A stretch of DNA of 64,000 nt from Abiotrophia defectiva ATCC 49176 (GCF_000160075.2 NZ_KI535341.1:115281-179280), one strand, 5' to 3'; shown: positions 54,438-63,139, counted from the first letter of the stretch. The notes: generated by a model from the sequence alone, not told the origin. Numbers and translations: made by a program.

Positions 54438-55127
54438 CTACTTGTGGTTGGCTTGAGGAACAATCCCCAAGAGCACGAGGCCTAAGCCGTCTTCCACGTC
54501 TTCCGCATAACGCACGCGGTCGTCTAAGAGTTCTCGCACAAGAATATAACCTGCTGATAAGAGGAAGCCTAAGGCTGCCGCCAAGAGGGTGTTACGGCGA
54601 GTTTTTGGTGAAGATTTGATATTGGTTGGTTTGGCTTCTTCCAAGGTAGTCACATCGTTCACCTTGGTGACGCGTTTAATTTGTTCAGAAGCTACTTCGC
54701 GGACACGGTTAGCCAGGTTGCTGGCCTTTTGTGGGTCACGGTCAGAGACAGAGATGGACAGGATCCGCGTATCGCGAGGAGAATCTACCTTAACCACACG
54801 TTTGAGTTGGTTAGGGGTCATACTGAGGTTCTCAGAGTTGATGACTTCCGACATAACGGTGTCAGACAGGATGATTTCCTTATAGTCCTTAACCAGGAAG
54901 TTCCCTAATTGCAAGTCCTGGGTGGTGACGGCCTTGTCTTCGGTCTGGTTGACCACATAGACGCGCGTAGTCGATTCGAAGGTTGGTCGAATGACTACTA
55001 GGTTAACGAGTAAGGTTGCAACTGCTAGCACAACCGTAACAAAGACAATAATAAACTTAGCCGCCCAGAGCTTGCGCAAGAGGGCCATTGGATCAATTTC
55101 AACAAATTCTTGGTTCTTAGTTTCCAT
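54438..55127 (-). CDS. cpsC: CpsC/Wzd chain-length and kinase-activator protein
   Basis: 229 residues: cytoplasmic start, membrane helix 1 (about 25-48), a Wzz-type extracytoplasmic domain (PTFESTTRVYVVNQ...), helix 2 (about 180-200) and a short cytoplasmic C-tail with the conserved LLDDRVRYAEDVE that binds CpsD. It activates the CpsD kinase. Its start overlaps the end of cpsB by 11 nt. Confidence 0.94.
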   Translation of the reverse strand: METKNQEFVEIDPMALLRKLWAAKFIIVFVTVVLAVATLLVNLVVIRPTFESTTRVYVVNQTEDKAVTTQDLQLGNFLVKDYKEIILSDTVMSEVINSENLSMTPNQLKRVVKVDSPRDTRILSISVSDRDPQKASNLANRVREVASEQIKRVTKVNDVTTLEEAKPTNIKSSPKTRRNTLLAAALGFLLSAGYILVRELLDDRVRYAEDVEDGLGLVLLGIVPQANHK

Positions 55128-55860
55128 GGGGGTGTGAACTTCCTTTTCCTATTATTTTTTCAGGGTTGGTGACAAAGAGTCGATGAGCATAGTCCAGGCC
55201 ATACTTCTTGGCAACGACCGCATAAGCCTCCGCCATATGATAGGGCCGGCGGTCTATGCTATGGGCATCGCTGGCGATAATATCAATCAGACCAGCATCC
55301 AAGAGCTGACGCGCCCGCTTCTTAAGCACCTTGTGGCGGTCGAAGAGGCCAATTGGCAAGAGGCTGGCTGCATTAACTTGGATGTAGCAACCTAATTTCT
55401 TCATTTCCCGCACGCGTTCAGGGTGCTTATGGAAGGCATCATAGCGCTCGATATGGGCGATGACTACATCGTAGGCTAGTAGCTGGATGGCCCGAATGGC
55501 CCGCACGATTTCCCGATAAGCCAGACCGTAGTCGAACTCCACCAAGACATAGTCACTGCCGGCTAAAGTCAAGATTTGCCCCTGCTCCAACCGGTCCAGC
55601 ATACTATTAGAATAGAAGACTTCTGTCCCTAGATGCAGGGTCAGATCTGGTCCAATCTCTTGGGCTAAGGCCTGGATGGCCTCAAAATGCCTTTCGATTG
55701 TCGCCCGACTGGCTTCGAAACGCCCCTTGCGTTGATGGGGCGTCGCAATAATGGTCTTAATTCCCTGCTCATAGGCCTGACTTAGGAGTGCGCGCGTGTC
55801 ATCCAGGGTTTGGGCCCCGTCATCCACGCCGTAGAGGACATGACAATGTATATCAATCAT
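55117..55860 (-). CDS. cpsB: CpsB/Wzh tyrosine-protein phosphatase (PHP domain)
   Basis: 247 residues. PHP metal-binding motifs: MIDIHCHVLYGVDDGA (N-terminus), IIATPHQRKGRFE, YDVVIAHIERYD and IIASDAHSIDRRPYHM. It removes phosphate from CpsD and so regulates EPS synthesis. First gene of the EPS operon (cpsB-cpsC-cpsD-DUF4422-licD-GT4-GT2-wzy-acyltransferase-wzx). Confidence 0.95.
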   Translation of the reverse strand: MIDIHCHVLYGVDDGAQTLDDTRALLSQAYEQGIKTIIATPHQRKGRFEASRATIERHFEAIQALAQEIGPDLTLHLGTEVFYSNSMLDRLEQGQILTLAGSDYVLVEFDYGLAYREIVRAIRAIQLLAYDVVIAHIERYDAFHKHPERVREMKKLGCYIQVNAASLLPIGLFDRHKVLKKRARQLLDAGLIDIIASDAHSIDRRPYHMAEAYAVVAKKYGLDYAHRLFVTNPEKIIGKGSSHPHGN

Positions 55861-55927
55861 CTTATTTCCACCCTACCCTCTCACTCACTGCCACAGGCAC
55901 ACTGCTAGTGCGCAATATATCGAACCT

Positions 55928-55936
55928 ATTGTAACA
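55928..55936 (-). promoter_or_regulatory. Candidate extended -10 promoter of the EPS operon
   Basis: TGTTACAAT on the minus strand, ~70 nt upstream of cpsB; no good -35. The rest of the 405-base gap 55861-56265 is AT-rich with several short inverted repeats but no ORF, apart from the pullulanase terminator. Confidence 0.5.
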
Positions 55937-56222
55937 TAGCCGCCATCAAAAGTATATAGAACTGTAAAAGTAAATCGTTTTTTTGAACAGATTTTTTTAG
56001 TCGCTGGAAAATGGTCTAAAAATATAGGCTCACTATGCGCCTATACCGTAGTCTATCGGTGATTCAAAAGCCATTATTCTATTGGTTTAGGCCCTAGTAG
56101 ACTAAATCACCCTTCCCTACTAACATAATAGAAAAGTTAACCACAAATATAAGCAAGTTAACAGTTAAATATGAAGCATTTAATCTTTAAGTACATGTCC
56201 AAGAAAAGCCCATAACCCAGCC

Positions 56223-56253
56223 AAAAGATAGAGGCAGAGAAAACCTCTGCCTC
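56223..56253 (-). terminator. Terminator of the pullulanase gene
   Basis: GAGGCAGAG / CTCTGCCTC 9-bp stem with a moderately T-rich tail (TATCTTTTGG) on the minus strand, 13 nt past the stop. Confidence 0.7.
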
Positions 56254-56265
56254 TCATAGTTTGTT

Positions 56266-59200
56266 CTATTGTGCCTCGCGTTCTTTCTTCAAGCCTAGGC
56301 CGACCATGAGGCTTCCTAGACCGGCCATGACCGCTGCCCAGAGACTGAGTGGGGCTTGGCTCTCACCGGTTGCAGGCAGTTGGCCTGCTGGCGCTTGGGC
56401 GACATCGCCACCAAAGCCACCAAAACCAGCGCGCGCCACAGACAGAGGATCAATTCGGTCTGGCGCTTGGTTTCCTTGATCAGGCTCAGGCTGAGGCGCT
56501 TGATCTGGCTTGGCCTTAATCCGCAAGATCGTCGCCGTTAAGGGTTGCAAGGTGACCGATTCCGCATCATAGGCTACCCCTACTAGATCCGTCAAGGCTT
56601 GGGTCCCGGCGCGAGCCCCGTCCACCAAGGCTTCTGCCTTATCCAAACCAGGGAAACGGTCAGCATTGAAACGTAGCTTGCGAACCTTATTATCCGCGTT
56701 GACTACCACCACATAGCGGTCGCCATTAGAGTCTACCGCCTGATAGGCAATGACATTGTCGCTATCCGCAATGTCTGGCGACGTCATCATGGTCACTTGA
56801 TCGGCGATTTCCTTAGCCGTTCCTTTGCGGAAAGCATCGGTAGACTTACGTAAGGCAATCAGGCCACGAGTGTAGGCCAGCGTCGCTTGGTTGTGAGGAT
56901 ATTGGCCATCCCCCGCTACCTTACTCCAGTCAAAGCGGTTAATGCTATCGGAAGAATCATAGGAGTCGTGAACGAAGTATGGATAGTCGAATGGCTTGCC
57001 CTGTTCATCGACTAAGAGATGGGTCTTATAAGGCGCCTTGTCGTCATCCACCTTATGCTTGTAGGCTGGGTCCAACAATTGCTTGGTCCGCCCCATTTCC
57101 TGACCAGAATGGATAAATGGTGTCCCTTGGGAAGTCAGAATCATGAGGTTACCCAAACGAATGCGTTGATGAATTTCAGCCGCATGAGTCTTAGGATCTT
57201 TCTTAATGGATTGGGCGATAATATCGTGCAGGGTCAAGTTGTCGTGGGCTGCAATGTATTGAATCACATCACCCGGTGAATCTGCAATAAAGTTACTTGG
57301 GTTGGCAATAATATTATTGAAGATTTGGTAGACATTGCGTGGTCCGCCTGTCAGGAAGCGCGGTTGCCCTTCAGATGGGTAGCCGGACTTGAGCTCGTTA
57401 CGAATCTCATCGGAGAAGACCGCCACACCGTCGGTTGAGCGCATCCAGTCTTGGTCGGCCGCTTGAACAGGCTCCCCTTCGTCCCCGACAAAGGTCCGCC
57501 AACCTTCCCCAAGCATGAAGACCTTAGGATTGAGGGCGCTGGCTGCCCGGTAAGCTTGGGCAATGGCTTCAGCATCATGGTCCCCCATCATGTCGAAGCG
57601 GAAGCCGTCCACCTTGAAGGTATCGGTCCAGTATTTAATGGAATCCACTAGGACCCGACGCGCCATCTTATGAGTAGTCCCTAGACGACCGCCACCAAAG
57701 TTCTCACGCGGGCTACCATCAGCATTCATGAAGTGGTAGTAACCTGGCTCAATGTCTTCAAAGATATGGGTCTTAGCCGTGTGGTTGTAGACCACGTCCA
57801 TGATAACCCCCATGCCTTGGTCATGAATGGCCTTGATTAATTGCTTGAATTCTTCAATGCGGGCTTGCGGCTTGCTTGGGTCGCTAGCATACATACCGCT
57901 GAGACTGAAGTAGGACTGTGGGTCATAGCCCCAGTTGTAGTTATTGTTTTGGGTGCTTGGTTGGAGCTCACGCTGAGCACGAGCACTCTCGTTAGCAAAG
58001 TAGTAACTCATGACTGGCAAGAGCTGGATATGGGTCACACCCAATTGCTTGAGGTAGCCGAGACGTTCCGCAAAGGCAGAGAAAGTCCCAAATGGTGACT
58101 TGAGCTGACCTTCTAACTTAGGATCAGAAGTGAAGTCGCGGACATGGGCTTCATAGATGACCGCATCTTCACGTTTCTTGAAGCCTGGAATATTAGCATA
58201 AGATAATTTTGGCCCAATCTTATTTGGATCCACGATGGCAGCCTTGGCTACTTTTTCCTTGGCAGTGGCTTGGTCCCATTTGGCTAAGGACTTAGCATAA
58301 GGGTCTAAGACCAGAACCGACTGACCGCCACGGTCCACTTGGTAGTGGTAGAAGTAACCATCCAAATTCTTGGCTGGCGTGTTTCGGCCATCTAAGGTCA
58401 CCGTCCAAAGTCCAGTGCTAGCATCCTTAGTCAAAGGCACGCGCGCCACCACTTGGTCCGGATTATCCTTGTCATAGAGGACTGCCGTCACGGCGTCCGC
58501 GCTTGGCGCCCAGAGACGCATCAAAGCGGAGCCGTCTGCTTGTAGGGTGGAGCCTAACTCGCCCTGATAATTATAGAGAGAGTCCGTTAGCTTCCAACCA
58601 GTCTGGCTATTGACGGTCTCGTCATGATAGGTCAGCTTAAGCGGCGTCCGGCTGACATCCTCTTGGGTCGTCAGAACCAGGCGCTTGTTAGCTGCGTCGA
58701 CTTCAATCTTAGTGACTTTGACTGTTTGACCAGTGTTAGTCGTAACGGCTAGGTCTTGCTGAACTTTGGCTAGGTCCAATTGATCCACTGCCGTAAAATT
58801 GGCTAAGACTTGGTGCGGCGCCGTCACTTCGGCGCGGGTAATACGTTCAGATAGGGTCTTAAATGGCGTCGTGTAGACCGTGTCTTCCTCATCATGCAGG
58901 TAGACTTGCTCATGGTTGGCGCGGTCGCTGAAGCTCATGTCTTTGGTTTGTTTTGAAGTTGCTTTGTTCACGAGTAAGAAATGAATGTCCTTTCCAAGTT
59001 CTGTAATAGGTAAATCTAAGTAGCGACCAAAAGGCCCGCTCTGATTGAATTCTAGGGCGCCCTTAGGCCAGTCGCTAGATGGGTGCTCCACATCCTTACC
59101 CCAGACCCAGAGACCCCAGTTGTCATACTGACCGTCAGCCCGGTGATAGTGGACGCGCAGGCGGTTCTTATTGGCTGGAATTGGCTCCTCCACACTGGCC

Positions 59201-60096
59201 TGGTAGTTTTCGTCCAACCAGGCTTGTTTCATTTGCGGATTGGTGATGGCCAGGCTGAGGTCCTCGGTAAACTTCTTGCTGCCATCGTTGACGTTGTTGA
59301 GCAAGTAGTTGATGGCGGTCGCCTGCGGTGTCACCGGCACATCCAGGTAGTAGCCATAGGCCGTCTTCTTGTCTTCCGAGAAGCGCATGGCCCCAGTCGG
59401 CCAGTTGTCAGACGGCGCTTGAACCCCACTGCCCCAGACCCAGGCGCCAATCTCGCTAATATTATCGCTCGGCAGCTTAGCAAAGTGCATACGGAAATGC
59501 CCCGCCGGAATCTCCGGCGCTTGGTCGGCTGGCGCCACCTGCGCTGTCACTGCCGGGGTAGCCGTAGGACTGGCGCCTGCCTCGGGGTTGGCTGGTTTGG
59601 CGGTATCTGCTGGGCTGGTGCTGTCAGTTGGCTTGGTGCTGTTGGCCGGGTTAGTGCCGTCAGTTGGCTTGGTGCTGTCCGCTGGGTTAGTGCCGTCAGT
59701 TGGCTTGTCGCCATCAGCTGGGCTGGCAGCGTTCGCTGGGTTAGTGCCATCACTTGCTTGGGCGCCGTCCGCCGCTTGACTGGCATCAGCAGGTTTTTTG
59801 CCGTCAGCTTGGCCGGCCGAAGTGTCTTGGTCAGCTGGCTTGCCGCTATCAGCCTGCCCAGCGTCTGCTTGGCCCGCTGGCGCTGGTGTCGCCTGGTTGC
59901 CGGCCCCGGCGCTTGGAGCAAGCGCTAACTGGCTGCTAGATGCCTCTTCGTTAGCCTGACTAGCCGCTAAGACTTGGGCACTGCCCGGCAGGAAGTAAAG
60001 AGTAGTTGCTACTAGGACAGAAGCCACTCCCACACTGAGTTTCTTAATGCCATAACGCTCCTGGCGTCGGGCTTGAGTTGGTTGCATATCTTTCAT
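56266..60096 (-). CDS. Cell-wall-anchored type I pullulanase (SpuA-like)
   Basis: 1276 residues. YSIRK-like signal peptide (YGIKKLSVGVASV, about 15-27), then a low-complexity linker of Pro/Ala/Asp/Thr repeats (TNPADSTKPTDG type, about 45-190). Two CBM41 starch-binding modules follow (GAWVWGSGVQAPSDNWP, about 200-300; GLWVWGKDVEHPSSDWP, about 305-405), then a CBM48 region and a GH13 catalytic barrel with VVYNHTAKT, DGFRFDMMGDHD (nucleophile), MLGEGW (acid/base) and AAHDNLTLHD. LPATG sorting signal at ~1240, hydrophobic helix, KKEREAQ tail. It debranches glycogen or pullulan at the surface, a virulence-linked role in streptococci. Confidence 0.95.
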   Translation of the reverse strand: MKDMQPTQARRQERYGIKKLSVGVASVLVATTLYFLPGSAQVLAASQANEEASSSQLALAPSAGAGNQATPAPAGQADAGQADSGKPADQDTSAGQADGKKPADASQAADGAQASDGTNPANAASPADGDKPTDGTNPADSTKPTDGTNPANSTKPTDSTSPADTAKPANPEAGASPTATPAVTAQVAPADQAPEIPAGHFRMHFAKLPSDNISEIGAWVWGSGVQAPSDNWPTGAMRFSEDKKTAYGYYLDVPVTPQATAINYLLNNVNDGSKKFTEDLSLAITNPQMKQAWLDENYQASVEEPIPANKNRLRVHYHRADGQYDNWGLWVWGKDVEHPSSDWPKGALEFNQSGPFGRYLDLPITELGKDIHFLLVNKATSKQTKDMSFSDRANHEQVYLHDEEDTVYTTPFKTLSERITRAEVTAPHQVLANFTAVDQLDLAKVQQDLAVTTNTGQTVKVTKIEVDAANKRLVLTTQEDVSRTPLKLTYHDETVNSQTGWKLTDSLYNYQGELGSTLQADGSALMRLWAPSADAVTAVLYDKDNPDQVVARVPLTKDASTGLWTVTLDGRNTPAKNLDGYFYHYQVDRGGQSVLVLDPYAKSLAKWDQATAKEKVAKAAIVDPNKIGPKLSYANIPGFKKREDAVIYEAHVRDFTSDPKLEGQLKSPFGTFSAFAERLGYLKQLGVTHIQLLPVMSYYFANESARAQRELQPSTQNNNYNWGYDPQSYFSLSGMYASDPSKPQARIEEFKQLIKAIHDQGMGVIMDVVYNHTAKTHIFEDIEPGYYHFMNADGSPRENFGGGRLGTTHKMARRVLVDSIKYWTDTFKVDGFRFDMMGDHDAEAIAQAYRAASALNPKVFMLGEGWRTFVGDEGEPVQAADQDWMRSTDGVAVFSDEIRNELKSGYPSEGQPRFLTGGPRNVYQIFNNIIANPSNFIADSPGDVIQYIAAHDNLTLHDIIAQSIKKDPKTHAAEIHQRIRLGNLMILTSQGTPFIHSGQEMGRTKQLLDPAYKHKVDDDKAPYKTHLLVDEQGKPFDYPYFVHDSYDSSDSINRFDWSKVAGDGQYPHNQATLAYTRGLIALRKSTDAFRKGTAKEIADQVTMMTSPDIADSDNVIAYQAVDSNGDRYVVVVNADNKVRKLRFNADRFPGLDKAEALVDGARAGTQALTDLVGVAYDAESVTLQPLTATILRIKAKPDQAPQPEPDQGNQAPDRIDPLSVARAGFGGFGGDVAQAPAGQLPATGESQAPLSLWAAVMAGLGSLMVGLGLKKEREAQ

Positions 60097-60140
60097 AGTT
60101 CAGATACCCCTTCTATATTATAATGCGCTTTCATGATTTT

Positions 60141-60149
60141 ATTATAGCA
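60141..60149 (-). promoter_or_regulatory. Extended -10 promoter of the pullulanase gene
   Basis: TGCTATAAT on the minus strand, ~45 nt upstream of the start; no clear -35 box. Confidence 0.65.
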
Positions 60150-60184
60150 TGCTCTACCCTTCTTGGCTCCTAGCCTAGACCATT

Positions 60185-60200
60185 TTGTTAACGCTAACAA
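60185..60200. promoter_or_regulatory. cre-like / LacI-family operator of the pullulanase gene
   Basis: TTGTTAACGCTAACAA, nearly perfectly palindromic, fits the CcpA cre pattern on the minus strand (WTGNAANCGNWNNCW) with one mismatch. It lies ~40 bp upstream of the -10 box. Either catabolite control or a MalR-type regulator. Confidence 0.65.
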
Positions 60201-60226
60201 ACTTTCTTTCAGCCAAAGAGGACTCC

Positions 60227-60468
60227 GCCAGTCCATCGTTCCCCCTATCAATGGACTGGCCACACAAGAATCACCGCGAAACACCCTTTTTGACTGCAAA
60301 AGCCCTCAGCTAGTCCACTGTTCCTCCTATCAATGGACTGGCTCCCCTTTTTGTCAGATTTCTAACCTAGCTAGTAGTCCATTAGCTCATGCCTTTCGCC
60401 TCTTTTCTGCCCCTTTTTCCCGGTTTCCCGCCCAGCCAGTGGTCCACTCTCCAGAGTAGACCACTAGC
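60227..60468 (+). repeat. 82-bp hairpin array 3, left part (with variant palindromes)
   Basis: Variant units at 60227-60260 and 60309-60342 (arms GCCAGTCCAT / ATGGACTGGC, longer loop), 82 bp apart and still 34 bp long; a decayed unit at 60370; and a standard unit at 60435-60468. The IS256-like copy 2 begins 33 bp further on. Confidence 0.85.
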
Positions 60469-60501
60469 TCGCGACTTTCGCCTCGTTTCGGGCACTTTTT
60501 A

Positions 60502-61823
60502 GATTAAGTCCCTATAATTGTGTAAAAAGAAAAAGCCAGGTAATCTCTGGTACAATGTAGTTGTCGGAAAACATTGAAAGAGGAGATTACCATGACTTAC
60601 CTTAATATTAACCTAAAACTTGAAGAATTAACAGAGGCAGTTTTAAACAGTGACATGAACACGCTCATGAAGTCGCTGGCCATTACCGTCTTTAATGCCT
60701 ACATGGAAGAAGAACGCCACCAGTTCATCCAAGCCGCACCCCATGAACGCTCCGACCAGCGCCAAGATTATCGCAACGGCTACTATGAACGCCAATGGAC
60801 GCTATCCATCGGCACCCTTAAATTACAAGTCCCACGCACGCGTTCTGGCGAGTTCAAAACCGAACTCTTTGAACGTTACCAGCGCAACGAACAGGCCTTC
60901 CTGCTTTCCATGATGGAAATGGTGGTCAATGGGGTCTCAACACGCAAAGTCACTAAAATCGTGCAAGAACTGTGTGGCGAGACGGTTTCCAAGTCCTTTG
61001 TGTCAGACGTTATGAAGCGGCTAGATCCTGAGATTGAAGCTTTCAAAAATCGGACCCTGACCCACAGCCACTTTCGCTATCTCTACCTCGATGCCCTTTA
61101 CATTAAGGTGCGTGAAGAGGGTCGTGTGGTATCCAAGGCGGTCTACCTAGCTCAAGGCGTCAACGAGGCCAACAAGCGCGAAATCATCGGCTTTTGGGTG
61201 TCAGAAGAAGAAAGCAAAGAGGCTTGGCTGACCTTCCTTCAGTCCCTGCGAGCCCGTGGTTTGAGCCAGCCCACCCTGATTATTTCAGACGCTCACTCCG
61301 GGCTTAGAGCCGCTATCCAGCACTGTTTTGTTGGGGTGCCTTGGCAACGTTGCGTCTTTCATTTCTTATCCAACATTGTCGAGACTATTCCCAGAAAAGG
61401 GAGTCTAGAGGCGCGCGCTAAGTTGAAGGCCATTTTCCAGGCGCCCACCGCCGAACATGCAAGGCGGCTCAAGGAAGCTTTTGAGGCCTCTGTCGCGGAC
61501 AATCCTCGCTATCAGAAGGCCTTAAAGGTTTTAGATGAGGGCTTTGAAGATGCCGTTCAGTTTATGATGGAGCCTGAGATTTACCATCCCAACTTGCGGA
61601 CTACTAACTCTGTCGAACGTTTGAACCGTGAAATCAGACGGCGGGATAAGGTCATTGGCGTCTACCCTAATGTCGCTTCTGCTGAGCGACTGATTGGCGC
61701 CATCCTCATTGATTTAAACGATGCTTGGCAGGCTAACGCACGCCCCTTCCTGGTCAACTTCACCAAACGCAAATAAGCTATAGGACAGCCTACATATTTT
61801 TACACAGGATTTTGGACTTGACT
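60502..61823 (+). mobile_element. IS256-family insertion sequence, copy 2
   Basis: 1322 bp, the same length and ends as copy 1 but opposite orientation. The flanks (ACTTTTTA left, CTTTTCCT right) are not a target duplication, unlike copy 1, so flanking DNA has been lost or rearranged since insertion. Lies inside hairpin array 3. Confidence 0.92.
60592..61776 (+). CDS. IS256-family mutator-type transposase, copy 2
   Basis: 394 residues, same protein as copy 1 including catalytic segments YLYLDALY, LIISDAHSG and NSVERLNRE. The ATG follows AGAGGAG by 6 nt. About 25 base differences from copy 1 lie between 60738 and 61158, all synonymous; the second half is base-for-base the same where compared. 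Confidence 0.95.
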   Translation: MTYLNINLKLEELTEAVLNSDMNTLMKSLAITVFNAYMEEERHQFIQAAPHERSDQRQDYRNGYYERQWTLSIGTLKLQVPRTRSGEFKTELFERYQRNEQAFLLSMMEMVVNGVSTRKVTKIVQELCGETVSKSFVSDVMKRLDPEIEAFKNRTLTHSHFRYLYLDALYIKVREEGRVVSKAVYLAQGVNEANKREIIGFWVSEEESKEAWLTFLQSLRARGLSQPTLIISDAHSGLRAAIQHCFVGVPWQRCVFHFLSNIVETIPRKGSLEARAKLKAIFQAPTAEHARRLKEAFEASVADNPRYQKALKVLDEGFEDAVQFMMEPEIYHPNLRTTNSVERLNREIRRRDKVIGVYPNVASAERLIGAILIDLNDAWQANARPFLVNFTKRK

Positions 61824-61845
61824 CTTTTCCTAGGTTTCTGACCGA

Positions 61846-61961
61846 GCTAGTGGTCCACTCGACGGAGTGGGCCACTGGCTCCTAGCTTTTGCCCTGTTTT
61901 GGGCCTCTTTCCCAGCTTTCCGGCCGAGCTAGTGGTCCACTCGGCGGAGTGGACCACTAGC
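61846..61961 (+). repeat. 82-bp hairpin array 3, right part
   Basis: Palindromes at 61846-61879 and 61928-61961, 82 bp apart; decayed half-units follow to about 62060. The remaining 62060-62126 holds no gene. Confidence 0.88.
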
Positions 61962-62126
61962 TCCTGGCGCTTGCCCTGTTTTGGGCTCTTTTCCCTAGTT
62001 TCCTGAGCTAGCTCCTAGCAGTCTCCTCGGTTTTTGCGTCTTTTTCCCAGATTCCTAGGCCAGCTCCCGACGCTCACCTAGTCTGGGCGGCGGTAACCTA
62101 GTTTCTCCCCTCTTCCCACTAAAGGT

Positions 62127-62155
62127 TTTACTTCACAATTCACTTGAAGTATACT
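62127..62155 (+). promoter_or_regulatory. Sigma-A promoter of the small membrane protein gene
   Basis: TTTACT, 17 nt, TATACT, 47 nt before the start codon. Confidence 0.7.
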
Positions 62156-62201
62156 AGGTAAAAGTCCATTTCCTCTCCCACATCAGTTAGGAGGCTAGAT
62201 C

Positions 62202-62354
62202 ATGAAGTATCTCCACCCCACCTTGCTCTGTGTTTTATTAGCGGCGGTAACCTGGGCCATTCTGGCTCACAGCGACTGCCTGCTCTGGCTCGTGGCAGCC
62301 ACCCTACTTGAGGGAATTGCCTGTCTCTATTACTATGAACGGCGCAAATCCTAG
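62202..62354 (+). CDS. Small hydrophobic membrane protein (50 residues)
   Basis: Begins [20 protein letters not shown] and ends [10 protein letters not shown]. Two hydrophobic segments (about 6-21 and 25-45) separated by HSDC, with a basic C-terminus. TTAGGAGG sits 7 nt before the ATG and a sigma-A promoter precedes it, so it is likely a real gene. Not recognised. It lies directly upstream of efp, which has its own -10 box. Confidence 0.6.
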   Translation: MKYLHPTLLCVLLAAVTWAILAHSDCLLWLVAATLLEGIACLYYYERRKS

Positions 62355-62392
62355 CCTGCATCATTTTTTTCTTTAAATTTGCCTATAAGGTA

Positions 62393-62401
62393 TGCTATAA
62401 T
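62393..62401 (+). promoter_or_regulatory. Extended -10 promoter of efp
   Basis: TGCTATAAT, 54 nt before the efp start; no convincing -35. Confidence 0.65.
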
Positions 62402-62455
62402 AACGAAGGTATCGAGGCTTTGGCTTCAAATTCAACTGACAAAAGGAGCAGTAAG

Positions 62456-63019
62456 ATGATTAGTGTAAGTGATTTAAAAGCAGGGATGACTTTCATCCTA
62501 GACGGTAAATTGTGGCGTGTATTGGAAATTTCCCACCACAAACCAGGGAAAGGTAACACCATCATGCGGATGAAAATCCGCGACGTCCGTAACAACTCTA
62601 CTGTGGACACCACCATGCGTCCAGATGAGAAGGTAGAACGTGCGCATATCGACACCAAGGACGTACAATACCTCTACAGCCAAGACAGCACTGCTTTCTT
62701 CATGGACTTAGAAACTTATGACCAATACGAAATCGCAGAAGACGCCATCGAACGCGAATTGAAGTTCTTATTGGAAAATGCGGAAGCTAAGATCCAATTC
62801 TACGGCAGCGAAGTAATCGGGGTTCAACTCCCATCAACCGTTGTTCTCCAAGTAACCGAAACCCAACCTTCTATCAAAGGTGCAACCGTTTCTGGTTCTG
62901 GGAAACCTGCAACTATGGAAACTGGCTTAGTAGTCAACGTGCCAGACTTCATCGAAGCCGGCGAATACTTAGTTGTCAACACCGCTGAAGGTACTTACAG
63001 CGGCCGCGCTAATAAGTAA
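62456..63019 (+). CDS. efp: Translation elongation factor EF-P
   Basis: 187 residues with three beta-barrel domains. N-terminus [20 protein letters not shown]; the modifiable lysine loop is [13 protein letters not shown] (about 28-40); the C-terminal OB domain ends [17 protein letters not shown] rescues ribosomes stalled on polyproline. The start follows AAAGGAG by 7 nt, removing 12 upstream residues. Single gene with its own promoter and terminator. Confidence 0.97.
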   Translation: MISVSDLKAGMTFILDGKLWRVLEISHHKPGKGNTIMRMKIRDVRNNSTVDTTMRPDEKVERAHIDTKDVQYLYSQDSTAFFMDLETYDQYEIAEDAIERELKFLLENAEAKIQFYGSEVIGVQLPSTVVLQVTETQPSIKGATVSGSGKPATMETGLVVNVPDFIEAGEYLVVNTAEGTYSGRANK

Positions 63020-63029
63020 GCATAAAGAA

Positions 63030-63059
63030 GCCACTACCCTGAGGTAGTGGCGTTTTTTT
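63030..63059 (+). terminator. Terminator of efp
   Basis: GCCACTACC-CTGA-GGTAGTGGC then G and seven T, 11 nt past the stop. Confidence 0.9.
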
Positions 63060-63139
63060 GTTGTGGCATCATAAAAAGAAACCCTCCTCCTCACCACATA
63101 AGGCCAGGAAGCTAGTCCTCTTTCCCCACTCCCCCAGTG

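Noticed and set aside
59083..59928. Open frame of 281 codons on the plus strand opposite the pullulanase
   Set aside because: It is the antisense shadow of a repetitive coding region, with repeated low-complexity sequence and no fitting ribosome site.
32869..61823. Composite transposon formed by the two IS copies
   Set aside because: The outer flanks (GACTTTTG and CTTTTCCT) do not match, copy 1 has its own inner and outer target repeat, and the cargo is ordinary chromosomal genes.
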